NCBI GenBank assembly: GCA_021596325.1
Contig: JAKGDA010000015.1
Coordinates: 186,001-250,000 of the forward strand
DNA length: 64,000 nucleotides
Direction of reading: 5' to 3'
From: Parafenestella ontariensis
Lineage: Eukaryota > Ascomycota > Dothideomycetes > Pleosporales > Cucurbitariaceae
Part shown: positions 11,576-22,891 of the stretch, one piece after another
Position numbering within the stretch: position 1 is the first letter of the stretch
Layout of the letters: each line of letters begins with the position of its first letter
Notes under the pieces: generated by a model
Seen by the model: the letters and a program-made list of their open reading frames with translations, nothing else
Databases searched by the model: none
What the model was told of the DNA's origin: nothing
Translations under genes and position numbers: made by a program

Positions 11576-13493
11576 GGGGCTGGGGGCTGTGTGGTGTTGG
11601 GAGCTTAGTGGAGAGTGAGATTTGTGTAAGTCTACCTTGTCTGTACTCCCATCGAGCTCGCTGTTTACTGATGATGTTAGGTGGTTAGATTGTCGCGGCG
11701 TTTCGGAGTAGTTTGGTTTTGTGAGTTTTGGCGGAAATGAGTTTTGGTGTTCGGAGCGATGGGTTTCTATTCTGGTTTCTCTGTTCCTTTCGTACACACA
11801 TCTTGATCTAGGTTGACCTGTAATTTCCTTTCCTAAGACTCTATTTCGTCGCGATTATTCCTAGCTTCATAGCTATGGGAGGTCTCGTGTCTGGTCTTGT
11901 CAAGCATAGCGTTGGCGTGACAGTTTTAGCGTTCAAGCATTACTTGTCATGTAGATCTCCCGATGTATCGTAGTCCTCGCGGACAATGATGCATAGGTTC
12001 CCTCGTCTGTACTATTAGTTTCCAACTTCATTCGATCCCTCATGCCGCCTCGTTTTCTAACGTTGTACATGGTGATGTTGACCTCCTCATGCCGCCTAAC
12101 CGCTGCGGCTTGTTGTTGCTGCGCCTACTTTCGGCTCCTCGACATCACGGTCACGACAGTGTCCCGAAACAACGCCTCTGATGCCCAAATCGTCCTGTGT
12201 GACTCTCGTCAATACCCAAGGTGGATTCCATAAGGTGTGGCGCTTCCGATACGAGGCACATCATTGCGGCTAGCTGAAACTTACGTCTAGGCTCCTGCAA
12301 GCCATCTCACCATTGCCTTGCGTTTCATGGTCAGAAGGTGGGTCGGCGCCCACCGCGCGCCCCTGTAACCAGGCGAAATGATGATCTGAGACCTCGCGTG
12401 GTGGCGTTCACGGGCGGTGCGGCAGAGGTAACAATGCGCCTAATCTTGCTTGTCTTCGAGACCTAATGTCCGACCGTGTTTCCTGTGACTCAGACTTTGA
12501 CATTTGTGTATGTGTGTCCAGCGAAGCCTTGGAGTGTTGCGGAGATGCCGGCGGGTTAGACTGAGGGACGTAGGCACACTTGCTTACTTTGCGCGACGAG
12601 CAAGATGACTACGTGCCCCGTTTTGCAGGCAGCAGGTCCCAGGAAAGCAATAACAGTAGCATAGCCATGTCCGAAGTGCGAATGGCTTCTTTGCCTTGTA
12701 TTAGGGCCCTATAGCGTCGCGGAAGTCTGGTTTCGAGTTCACCAGATATTGGGGCGTAGACTTGTAGTTAGAATAAGCCCGGTATGATCACCGCTCTACC
12801 CTGCCTCCTCAGGGTTCTATCATGCACTCCTGAACGCCCGACGGGGTAAGTTTACCTGATAGAGGAGAGAAAGAGTGTCAGATTGATTGCTGTGCAGGAG
12901 GTGTGGTGGTGCAAAGTGCAGCGCTGCTGGCTGTTCCGAATCCTCGCGGTTGGTGCCTGTTCATTAGCGTCCTGCGTCCTGCTCGCCCAAGCTTGAGGGC
13001 GAGGGCTATGCAGAGCCTGGTGCTAACATTGGAAGTAAAGTAAGTCATTGCGCTGCGAGCAATATACGCGTGAACAGATTGACAGAGGTTCAGAGTCGAC
13101 ATTGAAGAAGACGCGTGAAATGTCGTGCTTCGCTTCCTGCTTATCTTATCGTCTCGTTGCAGTGGTGCCTGAAGATCCTCCTCGAACAACGTCAGTCCTA
13201 CCCGACAACGTTACTCTGACACTAGAACAACTCCCTTTGATACATACACAGTCATTACAGTATCCTCTAAAGCTTTAGTTCCCCGAGATAGAGCCGCGAT
13301 GACCTGATGGAGTACCCCCGTTCCTTCGTTCGCTCGAATGGCAAGAACACCGGGGCTGCGGAGCCTCCCCTCCACTCCCTTGCGGGGTATCTAGGGACCA
13401 CATGTAGAATAATGACATAACCAGAGCGCCCCTGTACTCACATAAATCGTACGTGGAAGATTTTGAGAAGTGGTCAATTAAACTCTCCAGACC
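11576..13493. other. 1.9 kb intergenic region
   Basis: No supported gene. Open frames of 60-100 codons (for example 12042-12233 + and 12878-13189 -) lack domains, splice continuity or coding character. Confidence 0.45.
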
Positions 13494-14174
13494 ATGGCTT
13501 CGTGCAACTGCGGCTCCTCCCACTCGCACGCCCACGCTCATTCAGCAACCATGGCAAACACGGCAGCCGCTTCCCAAGCCCTCCGCCAAAAACAAGCTCC
13601 TATCAAGGATGGCTATAAGCAAGACCCCTCCTCCGCCGTCGTAACCCTCAAATCCTCCGGCTCACTCGACGACTCCTCGATAACATGCAAGCTCTCCCAC
13701 GGCGCTGCCGTCAAAGAGGCCTCACGCGTCGCTGGCCTGCACCCCAAAGCCGGCGGCGATGACCCTACCATATCCGGCGAATTGTGCTCGGGTGACATGC
13801 TCCTCGACGCTCTCGTAGCCTGCTCAGGCGTCACGCTCAAAGCTGTCGCGACCGCGCTCGGTATACCCATCGTCTCTGGCACTGTGTCTGCCGAAGGGGA
13901 TTTGGACTTCAAGGGGACGTTGGGTGTGGACAAGACGGCTCCGGTAGGGATGACTGGTATACGGTTGGAGTTCCAGGTCAAGTTTGGGGAGAGGGAGGAT
14001 GGAAGGGAGGTTACAGAGGAGGAGATTGAAAAGTTGGGCAAGTTGACGGAGAGGTATTGTGTTGTGTTGCAGACGCTGGTGCATAAGCCGAAGATTGCGG
14101 TGAGGTTGGCAGGGAGTGCAGAGAAGCAAGAGGACGGGGTTGAGAGGGAGGTTATACATGGTAGTATTTTGTAG
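13494..14174 (+). CDS. OsmC/Ohr-family protein
   Basis: The family uses a Cys pair to reduce organic hydroperoxides. The 226-aa single-exon frame has the expected core. A Cys sits in LVACSGVTLK (Cys110, peroxidatic position) on the central helix after GELCSGDMLLDALV. A second lies in ERYCVVLQTL (Cys189, resolving position). Gly/Asp-rich strands (EGDLDF, GTLGVD) lie between them. Cys98 is an additional cysteine. The first 19 residues are unusual, rich in Cys, Ser and His (CNCGSSHSHAHAH); they could bind metal or be a poorly conserved extension, with Met20 as an alternative start. Peroxidase activity is inferred from family membership. Confidence 0.8.
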   Translation: MASCNCGSSHSHAHAHSATMANTAAASQALRQKQAPIKDGYKQDPSSAVVTLKSSGSLDDSSITCKLSHGAAVKEASRVAGLHPKAGGDDPTISGELCSGDMLLDALVACSGVTLKAVATALGIPIVSGTVSAEGDLDFKGTLGVDKTAPVGMTGIRLEFQVKFGEREDGREVTEEEIEKLGKLTERYCVVLQTLVHKPKIAVRLAGSAEKQEDGVEREVIHGSIL

Positions 14175-14531
14175 AGGCTGGTATGGTAGGAAGTGTTATC
14201 GGTAAGGACGCTGTAGCTAAATAAGATAGAGTAACGGTCGCTCACGTCAGGATCGGGATCACAAAGCAGTAAATGTGTGTGGTAGGTTCTCATTCTCCAT
14301 GCACTATCCTACCATTGAACTTTTGACGCTTTCAAACTAGTTTAACCACTCCAATCACCCATCCTATCCTTTATCACCTAGGAACTAACTTGCGTCGACT
14401 TACTGCCACGGACGCCTAGTGAGCTTGATCACTATATCGGAATTTGCTAAGAGCTAGTTACGTTCTGGATGTGCTAGACATCGTAAAGCGCGGCAATCTC
14501 GTGGATGTCGACAGCAGGATCTTTGCAGAGG
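14175..14531. other. Convergent 3' spacer
   Basis: The 357 bp between convergent OsmC (+) and MYND (-) genes presumably hold both 3' UTRs. Nothing else seen. Confidence 0.5.
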
Positions 14532-15725
14532 CTAAAGCACGAAGTCGAAGTACCACTTCTTGAAGTCCTCGGGCGAGATGCTTGCAAGCACGTGTGACGC
14601 CAACATGCTGGTGTTCTGTACTGACTGGAACGCTTCGTCAGTTTTCTGTGAAGCGTACTCGTTTAGCGCCTTCATCAGCATCGGCTTGAACGGCTCGCCA
14701 TCTTTGCGGACAACGATGAGAGAACCGATCTGACCGGAAACCGCCCTCAGGTGCCGATCGACAGCAGCCTTATCCGTCGAACTAGTAGCAGTGGCCAGCC
14801 GTGTCGTATCGAGCGTAGTCTCTGGATCTAAGAGAGCAGCAGCTGTGTTGTCTGCATAAGGAGAACCGTCCAATAACCGACCGCGCCAACGAGGGTCCTG
14901 TGGTAGTTTCCGAAACACGAGTGGGAAGCCAGCCTTGTCCGCCACTGTCGCCTTGATGTCACATTCCATATCGCAGGCAGCCTTGAGAACATCCCTTGGC
15001 TCAATCTCCGCTCGTTTACAGAAGGCCTGGTCCCCAAGACAGTTGAATCTCACACCCTTGATCGTCTCTCCCTCACCAATGATATACGGTTTCTTTTCGA
15101 TGCTGCTCTCGTACAGGTACATCCGTAGGTCATCAACGATATGCCGCAGGTCGACAGGCTCAAGGTCGTGGTGCAGATTGGGGCATTTCTCGTCGGTTTT
15201 CGCGCCATATGCCAGCAGTGGACCCTTCCAGAAGACCGAAAGCTCTTTACCGACCTTGAGGAGGCTCTTGTTTGGGTTCCCCGAAAATGTCCACTTCTTG
15301 TCGTTGATATCGCGGACCTTGGCCGCAAGGAATATCTCGCGGTCGATGGCGCGATGCAATACCCCATTGTACTGGATGGCCTTAACTGGAGCGATGTTTC
15401 TGATGTCAGGTCCCAACGCAGGTGAATCTAGAACATCAGGCTCATCATAGCCCGGGCCGAAAAACTGGAGCCAGATAAACCGTGGACCGTCACCATTCTC
15501 GGGAAAGTAGATCGCTCGCTTGATCTGAATGCCGGGGTGTTCAGGTTGCGGCCGCTTGTCGTCCGAGAAGTTCTTGCTGAACGCCTTGCACAGAAGCTTG
15601 TGGAGAGGCCAGTCGACCTTCCGGCACACTTTCGAGCAGTAGTTGATTTGGTGACAGCCGCTACATGTATTAGAACCAGGTGCGGTACAGATAGCGCACA
15701 GCATATCGCTCGTTGGCTCGGCCAT
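14532..15725 (-). CDS. MYND zinc-finger protein, copy A
   Basis: 397 aa, one exon, start ATG 15725. The N-terminal MYND finger (CAICTAPGSNTCSGC, then NYCSKVCRKVDW, then HKLLC; residues about 10-46) has the full C-x2-C / C-x2-C / C-x3-C / H-x3-C ligand set. MYND fingers bind Pro-rich peptides. The rest has no SET or other named domain. It shares blocks with the next gene: PRFIWL, RHIVDDLR, VRFNC, VADKAGFPLVFRKLP, VVRKDGEPFKPM, and a C-terminal SPEDFKKWY. It therefore belongs to a fungal MYND family with a conserved but unnamed C-terminal domain. A regulatory or adaptor role is inferred only from the finger. Confidence 0.82.
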   Translation of the reverse strand: MAEPTSDMLCAICTAPGSNTCSGCHQINYCSKVCRKVDWPLHKLLCKAFSKNFSDDKRPQPEHPGIQIKRAIYFPENGDGPRFIWLQFFGPGYDEPDVLDSPALGPDIRNIAPVKAIQYNGVLHRAIDREIFLAAKVRDINDKKWTFSGNPNKSLLKVGKELSVFWKGPLLAYGAKTDEKCPNLHHDLEPVDLRHIVDDLRMYLYESSIEKKPYIIGEGETIKGVRFNCLGDQAFCKRAEIEPRDVLKAACDMECDIKATVADKAGFPLVFRKLPQDPRWRGRLLDGSPYADNTAAALLDPETTLDTTRLATATSSTDKAAVDRHLRAVSGQIGSLIVVRKDGEPFKPMLMKALNEYASQKTDEAFQSVQNTSMLASHVLASISPEDFKKWYFDFVL

Positions 15726-16261
15726 TGCGTCGGAGTGGGTGCGAGTTGAGTGGAAGCGATGGTGGCGGCGAGAGAACGACGAATTTACAGTACTTATTAG
15801 ATGGTAAACAAGGCTCGTGCGCTCCCAGAGAATATCAGAGATGCTGGCGGAAGCTCGACGCTTTCACCGTGAGAACCTACGAGGCGGAAGCTAGGATGCA
15901 GAGTGAAGTGATCATGACGCTGCATTCAGAATTCTGTATTTCCTACCAATTTATCGGCCAGAACACTCTATGTAGGAGATTGGAGTCTAACACTAGGAGA
16001 TAGCACACCAGTTTCCATTTTTTTATTTAACAACTCTCATTAAGTCGGATCTATAACATGTGTGAGTAGTATGGAAAGACTCCCGCGCTTGCCGATGGCT
16101 ACATACAGATCGCTGACATACTCGAACGTAAAAACACAAAATGAAGTCACAGATTACCACCCATTATCTTCCTCACACACGAGATCACCGCTCAAAAGCA
16201 ACAATAACTATTGCGATTTCCTCCTCACGTTGACGCTGGATGTAAGACCCTTCAGTGCTCG
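15726..16261. other. Spacer between tandem MYND genes
   Basis: 536 bp that must contain the promoter of copy A and the 3' UTR of copy B (both minus). Nothing else recognised. Confidence 0.5.
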
Positions 16262-17404
16262 CTAATCATCGAAAGGTGACGGAACGAATTCGGCACCATG
16301 GGAGTACTTCTGCGACATGGTCAGGTACCACCGCTCGAAGTCCTCCTTAGAGACTTGATCAATGCGTTCAGCATGTAGATCCTCGGCAAAGAGGCACTCG
16401 TTCTCTGGGTGATCGGAATGCTTGAGTTTGAGCGCCGTGTAGCCAAAGAGGGCGTAGACATGCATAGGATGTAGTGGTTTGCCATCCTTGCGGATCAGTA
16501 CCACAGACCCTGTGTCCTCAGACTGATGAGGTGGGTCAAGCATGTATGCCTTATGGTTCTTCGTGCGACAGGGACGACGAGGGTCGCGCCAGAGGATAGC
16601 CGGAGGTACTTTGCGAACGATCAATGGAAGGCCGATTTTGTCCGCTACAGGAGTGGGGATCTGAGAGTCTATGAGAAGACTAGAAGCAGGCTCGAAGACG
16701 GCTTCAACCGTTGTGCGGTCGAAGAAGTACTTGTCGGCTTCGCAATTGAGACGGACAGCGGCGACACTCTTCGGTTCGCAGGCCAAGCGGATCTCTTCCT
16801 CATACTGACAGTATATTTTCCTCAATGCATCAACCACATGCCGAAAAGCCCTAGGCCCAAGGTCCAGATCAGCATCACTCATCCGGAGGTCTGCTTCGCA
16901 GAAATGACCTAGAGCAAGCACTGGTGCACGGAAGAACTCAGCAAGCTCCGGATCAATCGGCGCCAGGCTCTGGTTGGGCTTTAGATCTGGAGAGCAGCAG
17001 GGGCATAGCTTCTCAGCCTCTGGGAGGAAGATCGTGATATGATGCGGCTCGATGTGGCGCTGCAAGACAGGATTGTAGGCGACTTGCTCGGTACAACTAT
17101 TCTTCGCGTCGATGCCTAGCTGCGACAAGTCTGTAAGACTGGGATGATGATGACCTGCCTGGAAGGGCAGCCAAATGAAGCGCGGGTGAGGCTCATCGGG
17201 ATGGAAGTAGATCGCGCTGTGATGATGCAGGTCTGGCTGCGTAGGCAGGAAGTCCTTGTAAGTCTTGCAGATGAGCTTGTGATTCGACCAGTCCGACTTC
17301 TGGCAAGCCTTGGAGCAGTAGTGCATCGACTTGCAGCTACTGCAAATGAGCGTTCCCCTATTGTTGCATGTAGCGCAGAGAGAATCCGTGCGAGAGTCTG
17401 CCAT
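16262..17404 (-). CDS. MYND zinc-finger protein, copy B
   Basis: 380 aa, one exon, paralogue of copy A. The frame is open with a Met 37 codons further upstream (17515). I chose ATG 17404 because MADSRTDSLC aligns with the start of copy A (MAEPTSDMLC), and the extra residues would put a hydrophobic stretch ahead of the finger. The MYND ligands are intact (CATCNNRGTLICSSC, HYCSKACQKSDW, HKLIC). Shared family blocks are PRFIWLPF, RHVVDALR, VRLNC, VADKIGLPLIVRKVP, LIRKDGKPLHPM and SKEDFERWY. Copy B has an extra CPCC pair in mid-protein and lacks the low-complexity insert that copy A carries before its last block. Same strand and a 536-bp gap indicate an old tandem duplication. If the upstream Met were used, a membrane-anchored form would result. 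Confidence 0.82.
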   Translation of the reverse strand: MADSRTDSLCATCNNRGTLICSSCKSMHYCSKACQKSDWSNHKLICKTYKDFLPTQPDLHHHSAIYFHPDEPHPRFIWLPFQAGHHHPSLTDLSQLGIDAKNSCTEQVAYNPVLQRHIEPHHITIFLPEAEKLCPCCSPDLKPNQSLAPIDPELAEFFRAPVLALGHFCEADLRMSDADLDLGPRAFRHVVDALRKIYCQYEEEIRLACEPKSVAAVRLNCEADKYFFDRTTVEAVFEPASSLLIDSQIPTPVADKIGLPLIVRKVPPAILWRDPRRPCRTKNHKAYMLDPPHQSEDTGSVVLIRKDGKPLHPMHVYALFGYTALKLKHSDHPENECLFAEDLHAERIDQVSKEDFERWYLTMSQKYSHGAEFVPSPFDD

Positions 17405-17955
17405 TGCAGTTGACTTAAGCCTTTGTAAGCTCTCAAGGGCGAGTAATCGAAAGAAGGTGACAGGAAGCAGGATGAGAAGGGATTGGAGTGTCAGAAAAGA
17501 GGAAAGAAGACGCACGAGGTGAGAGAATAAGTGCCTGATCTTAGAGAGGGAACGCTAACCCAACGCGAGAGTTGAGGAAAGAGCTTCCAGTGCGCGACGC
17601 GTCAGCACGTGATGTCACTGAAGCGCACCACGTACACGTGAAGCCGGGATGAGCAGATGTGGAACAGATAATATGGATTCCGTGATCTCTATATATAGGC
17701 AGGCAGAGACAAACTTGGTGTCTTAGACAGCAAGCAAGACAAACAAAACTGATCCCAACAGGGGAGGTGTGAGGTGGTTTCCATATGATCTGGAAAAGGA
17801 ATAGTTTCATGGGGTTGGAATTCTATGAAACCATGCCTTTTCGAGCATTTCAGAAAGCACATTCAAAAAGCGCCACTAAAACTAAGCCTGTTGCTGACGA
17901 TACCTAAGGAGGTGCGTGTTCCGATAAGATGCTACAGGACGCCTTTGAAATCCTC
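17405..17955. other. Spacer upstream of MYND copy B
   Basis: Promoter side of copy B followed by the 3' flank of the BTB relic. A plus-strand frame from 17825 contains a segment faintly like a fungal F-box start (LLTIPKEVRVPI). It overlaps the BTB relic antisense and has no other support. Confidence 0.4.
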
Positions 17956-19037
17956 CTACCTAGGACTACGCCTGTATATCTCAAAAGTCGGAGAGTCTTT
18001 TACAGCCTTCGCACAGTGGTACCGCTCGTCTTCATAACGCATAAGCAAATACACAAGATTCTGGATCGTCGTCAAGGCATTACGCAGATCTGGGTTTGCT
18101 TCCAGTCCGTGCCTCTCTTTCTCCTTCGAGATGCGCTTTGAAGCACCAAATCTCGCAGTCCTTTATCTGTATCAGGAGTAGTGGTCAAAACAATCTTGAC
18201 GGCATCGTAGAATGCCTTGCCGGCGTAAGCCTCGTCCATGGATTTGTTGAACTTGTCTCGTGCGGCGCTTTTCAAGCCCTTGACAAAATACTTGTCCGCA
18301 ATCGCATAGACCTTGGCTTGTATGCTCAGGTCAAGTGCGTCCACGGGCCAACTCACTCCCTGTTCGTCGTATTTACAGACGTCCTTGAGGTTCGAATAAG
18401 CTTGTTTATCAAATTTACCTTGAAGGAAGTTGTATATGTTTCCAGTTACATTCTGAGGCGAGTTAGCTCTGAAGATATTAGTATCAAGGGACTTTTACGA
18501 ACGTTTTCGAGTCAAGGGAGCTTCTCGATCATACATACGATGTAGAAACGGGCTGGCGTACATCCACAATCTTGTCTCGGCTTGACGTAAAAGCTTTGGA
18601 GTAAAGGCTCCATTGGGTCTGTCCCATCGGAGGCGCGCCCAATGCGGTCCTGGGACGTCTTCAGATGGCAGACAGTAGTTGCGCTCATACATGAACTTAA
18701 GCATAATGTCAACTATCTTAGGCTCTTCACTGGGTAGGTCGATTCTGACTTCTACCGCTTCCTACATTAGGTAAGACACACTGCTATGAGCATCTCGGAA
18801 GGGTATACATTCCCTGCCGAATCGACTAGCAACGTCGAGAAAGTCAGACTGTGAGCAAACGATGGTTTTGTGGACATTCCACATTTCACGCTGGTATGTA
18901 ACGATGAAATCGATCGTTGCGATCCATGGCGGTTAGAAGTTACTTAAAGAAGTATACTCACGGTCGTTGTAACGTAGCGCGAAGCCCATGCTGGCAAAAG
19001 AATAACAGGAGTTTGACCAATATAGACCACAATCCAT
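17956..19037 (-). pseudogene. BTB/POZ-domain gene, apparently degenerate
   Basis: The minus strand encodes a fungal BTB/POZ protein in pieces. The BTB core (FIVTYQREMWNVHKTIVCSQ) is followed, across a 51-nt intron (18758-18808), by VEVRIDLPSEEPKIVDIMLK and FMYERNYCLP. The usual post-BTB segment IQAKVYAIADKYFVKGLK comes next. Three defects are visible. An in-frame TAA (18933-18935) lies between an N-terminal frame starting at 19037 and the BTB core, with no AG that could splice it out in frame. The join at 18469-18498 needs a 30-nt intron, which is very short, and otherwise reads into TAA. The C-terminal helix region (LRNALTTIQNLVYLLMRYED) is in another frame after about 18140-18152. Such proteins bind partners or cullin-3 when intact. 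It may still express a short product from the Met in REMWNVHK. Confidence 0.6.
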
Positions 19038-19135
19038 ATACATATGCTCATTATTAACTATATAGTACAGATATACACAACAACCTCTTGTGTCCCAGTC
19101 CCTTTACTATCTATTCCCCCTAGATAGCACACAAC

Positions 19136-22100
19136 CTAGATTCTCACCCTCGCAGCACTCTCATTCCTCTCCGCCAAAACCCCGAATCCAAAATCCTTCT
19201 TCCTCTTATTTCCCTTGCGGTCGCCATACTGCTCATCGAATTTCTTGATCGCACTGAGGCTGGACATGTCCTCGCTTATACTAGCGCTGATCTCTTGGAG
19301 TGCCTTATCGAAGTGGCGTGCGTGAAGAGTGCGCTTTTCTGGGAAGGTGTAGGACTGGCCGCGGATTAGGTGTGGTGGTGAGGATTGAGGTGGGGGAGGC
19401 GTAATGCTAGATGAAGTGGGTCCAGAGGAGGAGGAGGAGGAGGTGGACGTTAAGGAGTCTGTGGCTGGTTCTGAGGATAATGAAGAGGAAGGCTCCGTTT
19501 CGAGGGTAGCTTTCGATGCTGCGATTGCGGCTTGTTCATTTTCTTCCTTGACGCATGCAAGAGCGGCGGATACCGCGATGTTCTTGAGATCGCTGCCGCT
19601 GTAGAACGGGGTGCGTTTGGCTAGATCATCTAGGTCTACTGAGTCGTCAAGCTGCTCGCCTCTGAGATGAATGCGCAATATTTCTTTCCTATCGGCCTGT
19701 GTGGGCAGGTCAACCAGTAATCGTCGTGGTAGTCGTCGAATTACAGCGTCGTCTAAATCAAAAGGTCGGTTCGTCGCTACCATGACAAAGACTGATATGT
19801 CATTGAGCCCGTCCCACTCTTTCAAGAATTGATTCAGGATATCTCGGTGTGAAGTTCGTTCACGCATTGCATCTCTTGAAGCAAAAACGGCGTCGGCTTC
19901 ATCGAGGAACACGATGCAAGGCGACATCTTCCGAGCCAGCGAAAAGATAGCTGCGACATTCTTTTCACCCTCGCCAACATACTTGTCCATGATCTGACTT
20001 CCAGACACTTCAAGCACCGTGCTGCCGCTCTCTTTAGCCACAGCCTTAGCGAGTAAAGTTTTGCCAGTCCCGGGAGGTCCGTAAAGAAGTGCACCGGATA
20101 TTTTCTCCGTCGCTAGAATACCATAGCTGAAAGCCTCTGGTCGAAGTAGTGATAATGATGTTATTGTTCGAATAGAATCCACCGTCTCTTTGGGGACATG
20201 GACCTGTTCGAAAGTTGTCTTGATTTGATCTGGATCTGCAATACCAGGCATGAGCCGCTTCTCATGTTTCGTCGCAGTAGATGCTATGCGTTGCAGGTGG
20301 CGTTGACGCTGCAAGCTCTTCTCGTCGACACGTGTCCGCGCTCCCAACTCCGCTTCGGCTTGCGCTTCGAGGGCCTTGAAAGCATGAGGCTTCTTCGGCA
20401 GCTCTGCTGCTGTGTTGAAGTACGTATATTTGGCAGTATCACTCGCTTTCAACAATCCCATGGCAAGAGCAACGTGTGCCCAGGTCAACTGAGGAAGGGT
20501 GCCTTTGGACGTCGCTGCCTCGCTGGTTGGGCTCGTGATAAGTAGTCCAAGACTTGTGAGCGCTATCCGATGGACCTCGTCGTATGTTAGCACCCGGTTG
20601 AAGTATGATTCGGGAAACATAGGCGCCCATGAACGGAACTGTGATCGAGTTTGTTCCATATCCGATATGCTGGCAGCAGTCGCTGGATCTAATGAACGAA
20701 GCATTTCTTGGATGTGGGAAAGGTTTATGCGGCGGAACTTGCTCCTCTCGGCCGGTGAAAGATCGTCTGACGCAATCTCGTTCTTGGCTGCGGCGAGGGC
20801 CTCGTCCAAGCTCGTCTCGCTTTTGTTTGAATCTGCCGCGATAGCGATGGTTCTAAAGAAACTGCTTTCGCCTTCAGATTGAAGGCCACGAACCCCACTA
20901 TGGTATGTCAGCCTCGATACACCCAAAATACGTGCATAATCTTCTTACCTGACCGAAAATTCGGGCGTCAGATCGCGCGAGCAGGTGCTGCCAACGATCA
21001 TGATGCTCTCACCAGAATTGCGCCGTTTGCGAACTAACTCCTCTAGTTTTTGGATGATTCGACCGCCGTAGTGTGTAGCGTTGAGTTCCTTGAAGTCTTT
21101 GACATAGATAATTTTCGAGTTCTTTGGGACATCGGGTGGCCTGGGCATCGAGCCGACTTTGACAGCTAGGTTGACCCCAGGCTTTGCGCTGGTCGGCAGA
21201 GCGGAATCAAGCTCCAGCTTGGCACCTTCAGAGTTCATAGAATAGTCAAAGAAGGCAGGGCTCTTCGATGGCCTTTGGAATGGATCTGTGGGCTTAACAG
21301 AACGAGGAGTTCTACTACCGACAATCCCACGACTTTGCTTAACGTCATTTGAGTCTACCAAGGCCTCCAGGAGAGCAGCAATCTTCATGTCTTCTAGTTG
21401 CAGTTCGCTCTGACTCTGAGCTCGACCCGACTCCTCATTTACTGCACTCGTGGAAGCGTCAAACTGGCTAGGTGAAGCCACATGCATATGTTTGAGGCTT
21501 TGAGTAAGCGCTCTCAAGGCTGGTGATATGGCAATGATTGGTAGACGAAATGGCATGGGGCGCATTGGCGATGACTCCGACTGATCCATGGGGGAAGGCT
21601 GGTTGAAATCCGATTCGTCCTCGCCTACTTCCTCCACATCCTCAAAGGCATTGCCGAGTTCGGCGCTGAGTCGATATGTCTCATAGCCTAAAGAGCGAAC
21701 AGAGCGTGGCGACGGCTCTGGTCCTTCCCCGAGGTAATCTCCTGCTAATTGCGCGAGATCCTGAGCATGTAAAACAATCACGTCGGATCCGACTTCAAGT
21801 GCAGTTGAGTATACACAATCGTCAACCGACTGTTCATGCTCAGCTACTGGCGAATGAAGGATAAGGTTTGTTTTCGCAGAAGGGAAGGAGTCGCCCGCGG
21901 CTGGCCGTAATGTGGATAGAGACGCAGCAATGGTTGCTCGGATCTCTGCGATCACTAGAGAAGACAGGCGTCGAGAAGGGCCCGTTTGCCGGTCAGAATT
22001 CGAGGATGACTTTGAACCTCCTCCTAATCTCTTGGTTGCTCTCTCGAGCAACAGGTTTTCCATCATCTTGATTTCTGATTTCTTGCGAGGGTCTAGGCCT

Positions 22101-22891
22101 GTATCATTCGACAGCTTGCTCAGGTTCCTCCAAAACTCGTCGAGCGTAGTCTCCGTAGGATTTTCTGTAACGGGTGGGAGCGGGTCGTCACTTGCCGATG
22201 GAGGCTCAGTGTTCGCAACTGGCTCATTACCTCTATCTAGCGAACTCGCTGGTTCTGTCTTTTCGGCTAATGCTGCCCTCTCCGCGAGATACTTCTTGAC
22301 TTTGCGCTTCTCGTCATCACTCAGACGCCTGCTCCACAGGCCACGCACCAGTCGCGACAGGACTTGCGCAGGGTCGATGTCGCCGCCCGCCGGGATAGCG
22401 CAAGCTGCATGCTCACCAGAATCAGCATGACTGACGTGGACGGAAAGAACTGTGCGGGGTCGGAGATGCTGGGAGCCATGGTTCAAGTCTTGATGCCGGA
22501 GGACCCTCCTCTTCAGAAACCAATCCGGTATATGTACAGGCGGCAGACCTTGTGCCTTCTTTCCGCGCTGTTGGCGTCGCAGGGCTGCCGAGTATCTGCG
22601 CGACGTTTCCCGCGATCGCTGCAGCTTCTGTGCCAGAATCTCCGGGTCCTCGGTCGCTACCGCAGCGTCTGTCTGCTCCTCTGCTGCTGCCTTCTCGCGG
22701 TCCGACTTGTTGACGCCATTCGGATCAATTGGCGTACTATCAGGCTCCGGCGGTGGGTTCGAGGCTTGCGCGAGTGGGCGAGTGGTATGTAACGTTCGCA
22801 ATCGTGGTATTGATGGGTAGCGGCGGCCGCGGATAAAGCGCGCTGGAGGTCTTCCTGTGGACGCTCGCAGTGCAGACCGAAGTACGTACAT
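19136..22891 (-). CDS. Mitochondrial AAA ATPase (Msp1/spastin-like AAA core)
   Basis: Exons 20949-22891 and 19136-20897 with one 51-nt intron (20898-20948) give 1234 aa. The first 45 residues are Arg/Ser/Ala-rich without acids (MYVLRSALRASTGRPPARF), a typical mitochondrial presequence. The N-terminal half contains a conserved-looking LPPVHIPDWFL segment and long Ser/Glu-rich linkers; a degenerate ATPase-like domain there is possible but not shown. The C-terminal AAA module has Walker A GPPGTGKT (about 921-928), a YVGEGEKN pore-side loop, Walker B IVFLDEAD (about 977-983), sensor ATNRPFDLDDAVIRR and an arginine-finger region RRLPRR. It is followed by a Ser-rich insert (a GAG/CTC repeat at about 19425-19442) and a C-terminal helix. 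Likely extracts or remodels mitochondrial proteins; the substrate is unknown. Confidence 0.85.

Noticed and set aside
11180..11797. Minus-strand 205-codon frame
   Set aside because: Antisense to the spliced two-module zinc protein; its Val/Thr-rich composition is that of a shadow frame.
13613..14293. Minus-strand 226-codon frame
   Set aside because: Exact antisense shadow of the OsmC/Ohr gene.
17825..18141. Plus-strand F-box-like frame (LLTIPKEVRVPI)
   Set aside because: It overlaps the better-supported BTB relic on the other strand and lacks any further family sequence.
20898..20948. Two separate genes (AAA ATPase and an upstream 648-codon protein)
   Set aside because: A 51-nt intron with good signals joins them in phase, giving one ATPase with a mitochondrial presequence.
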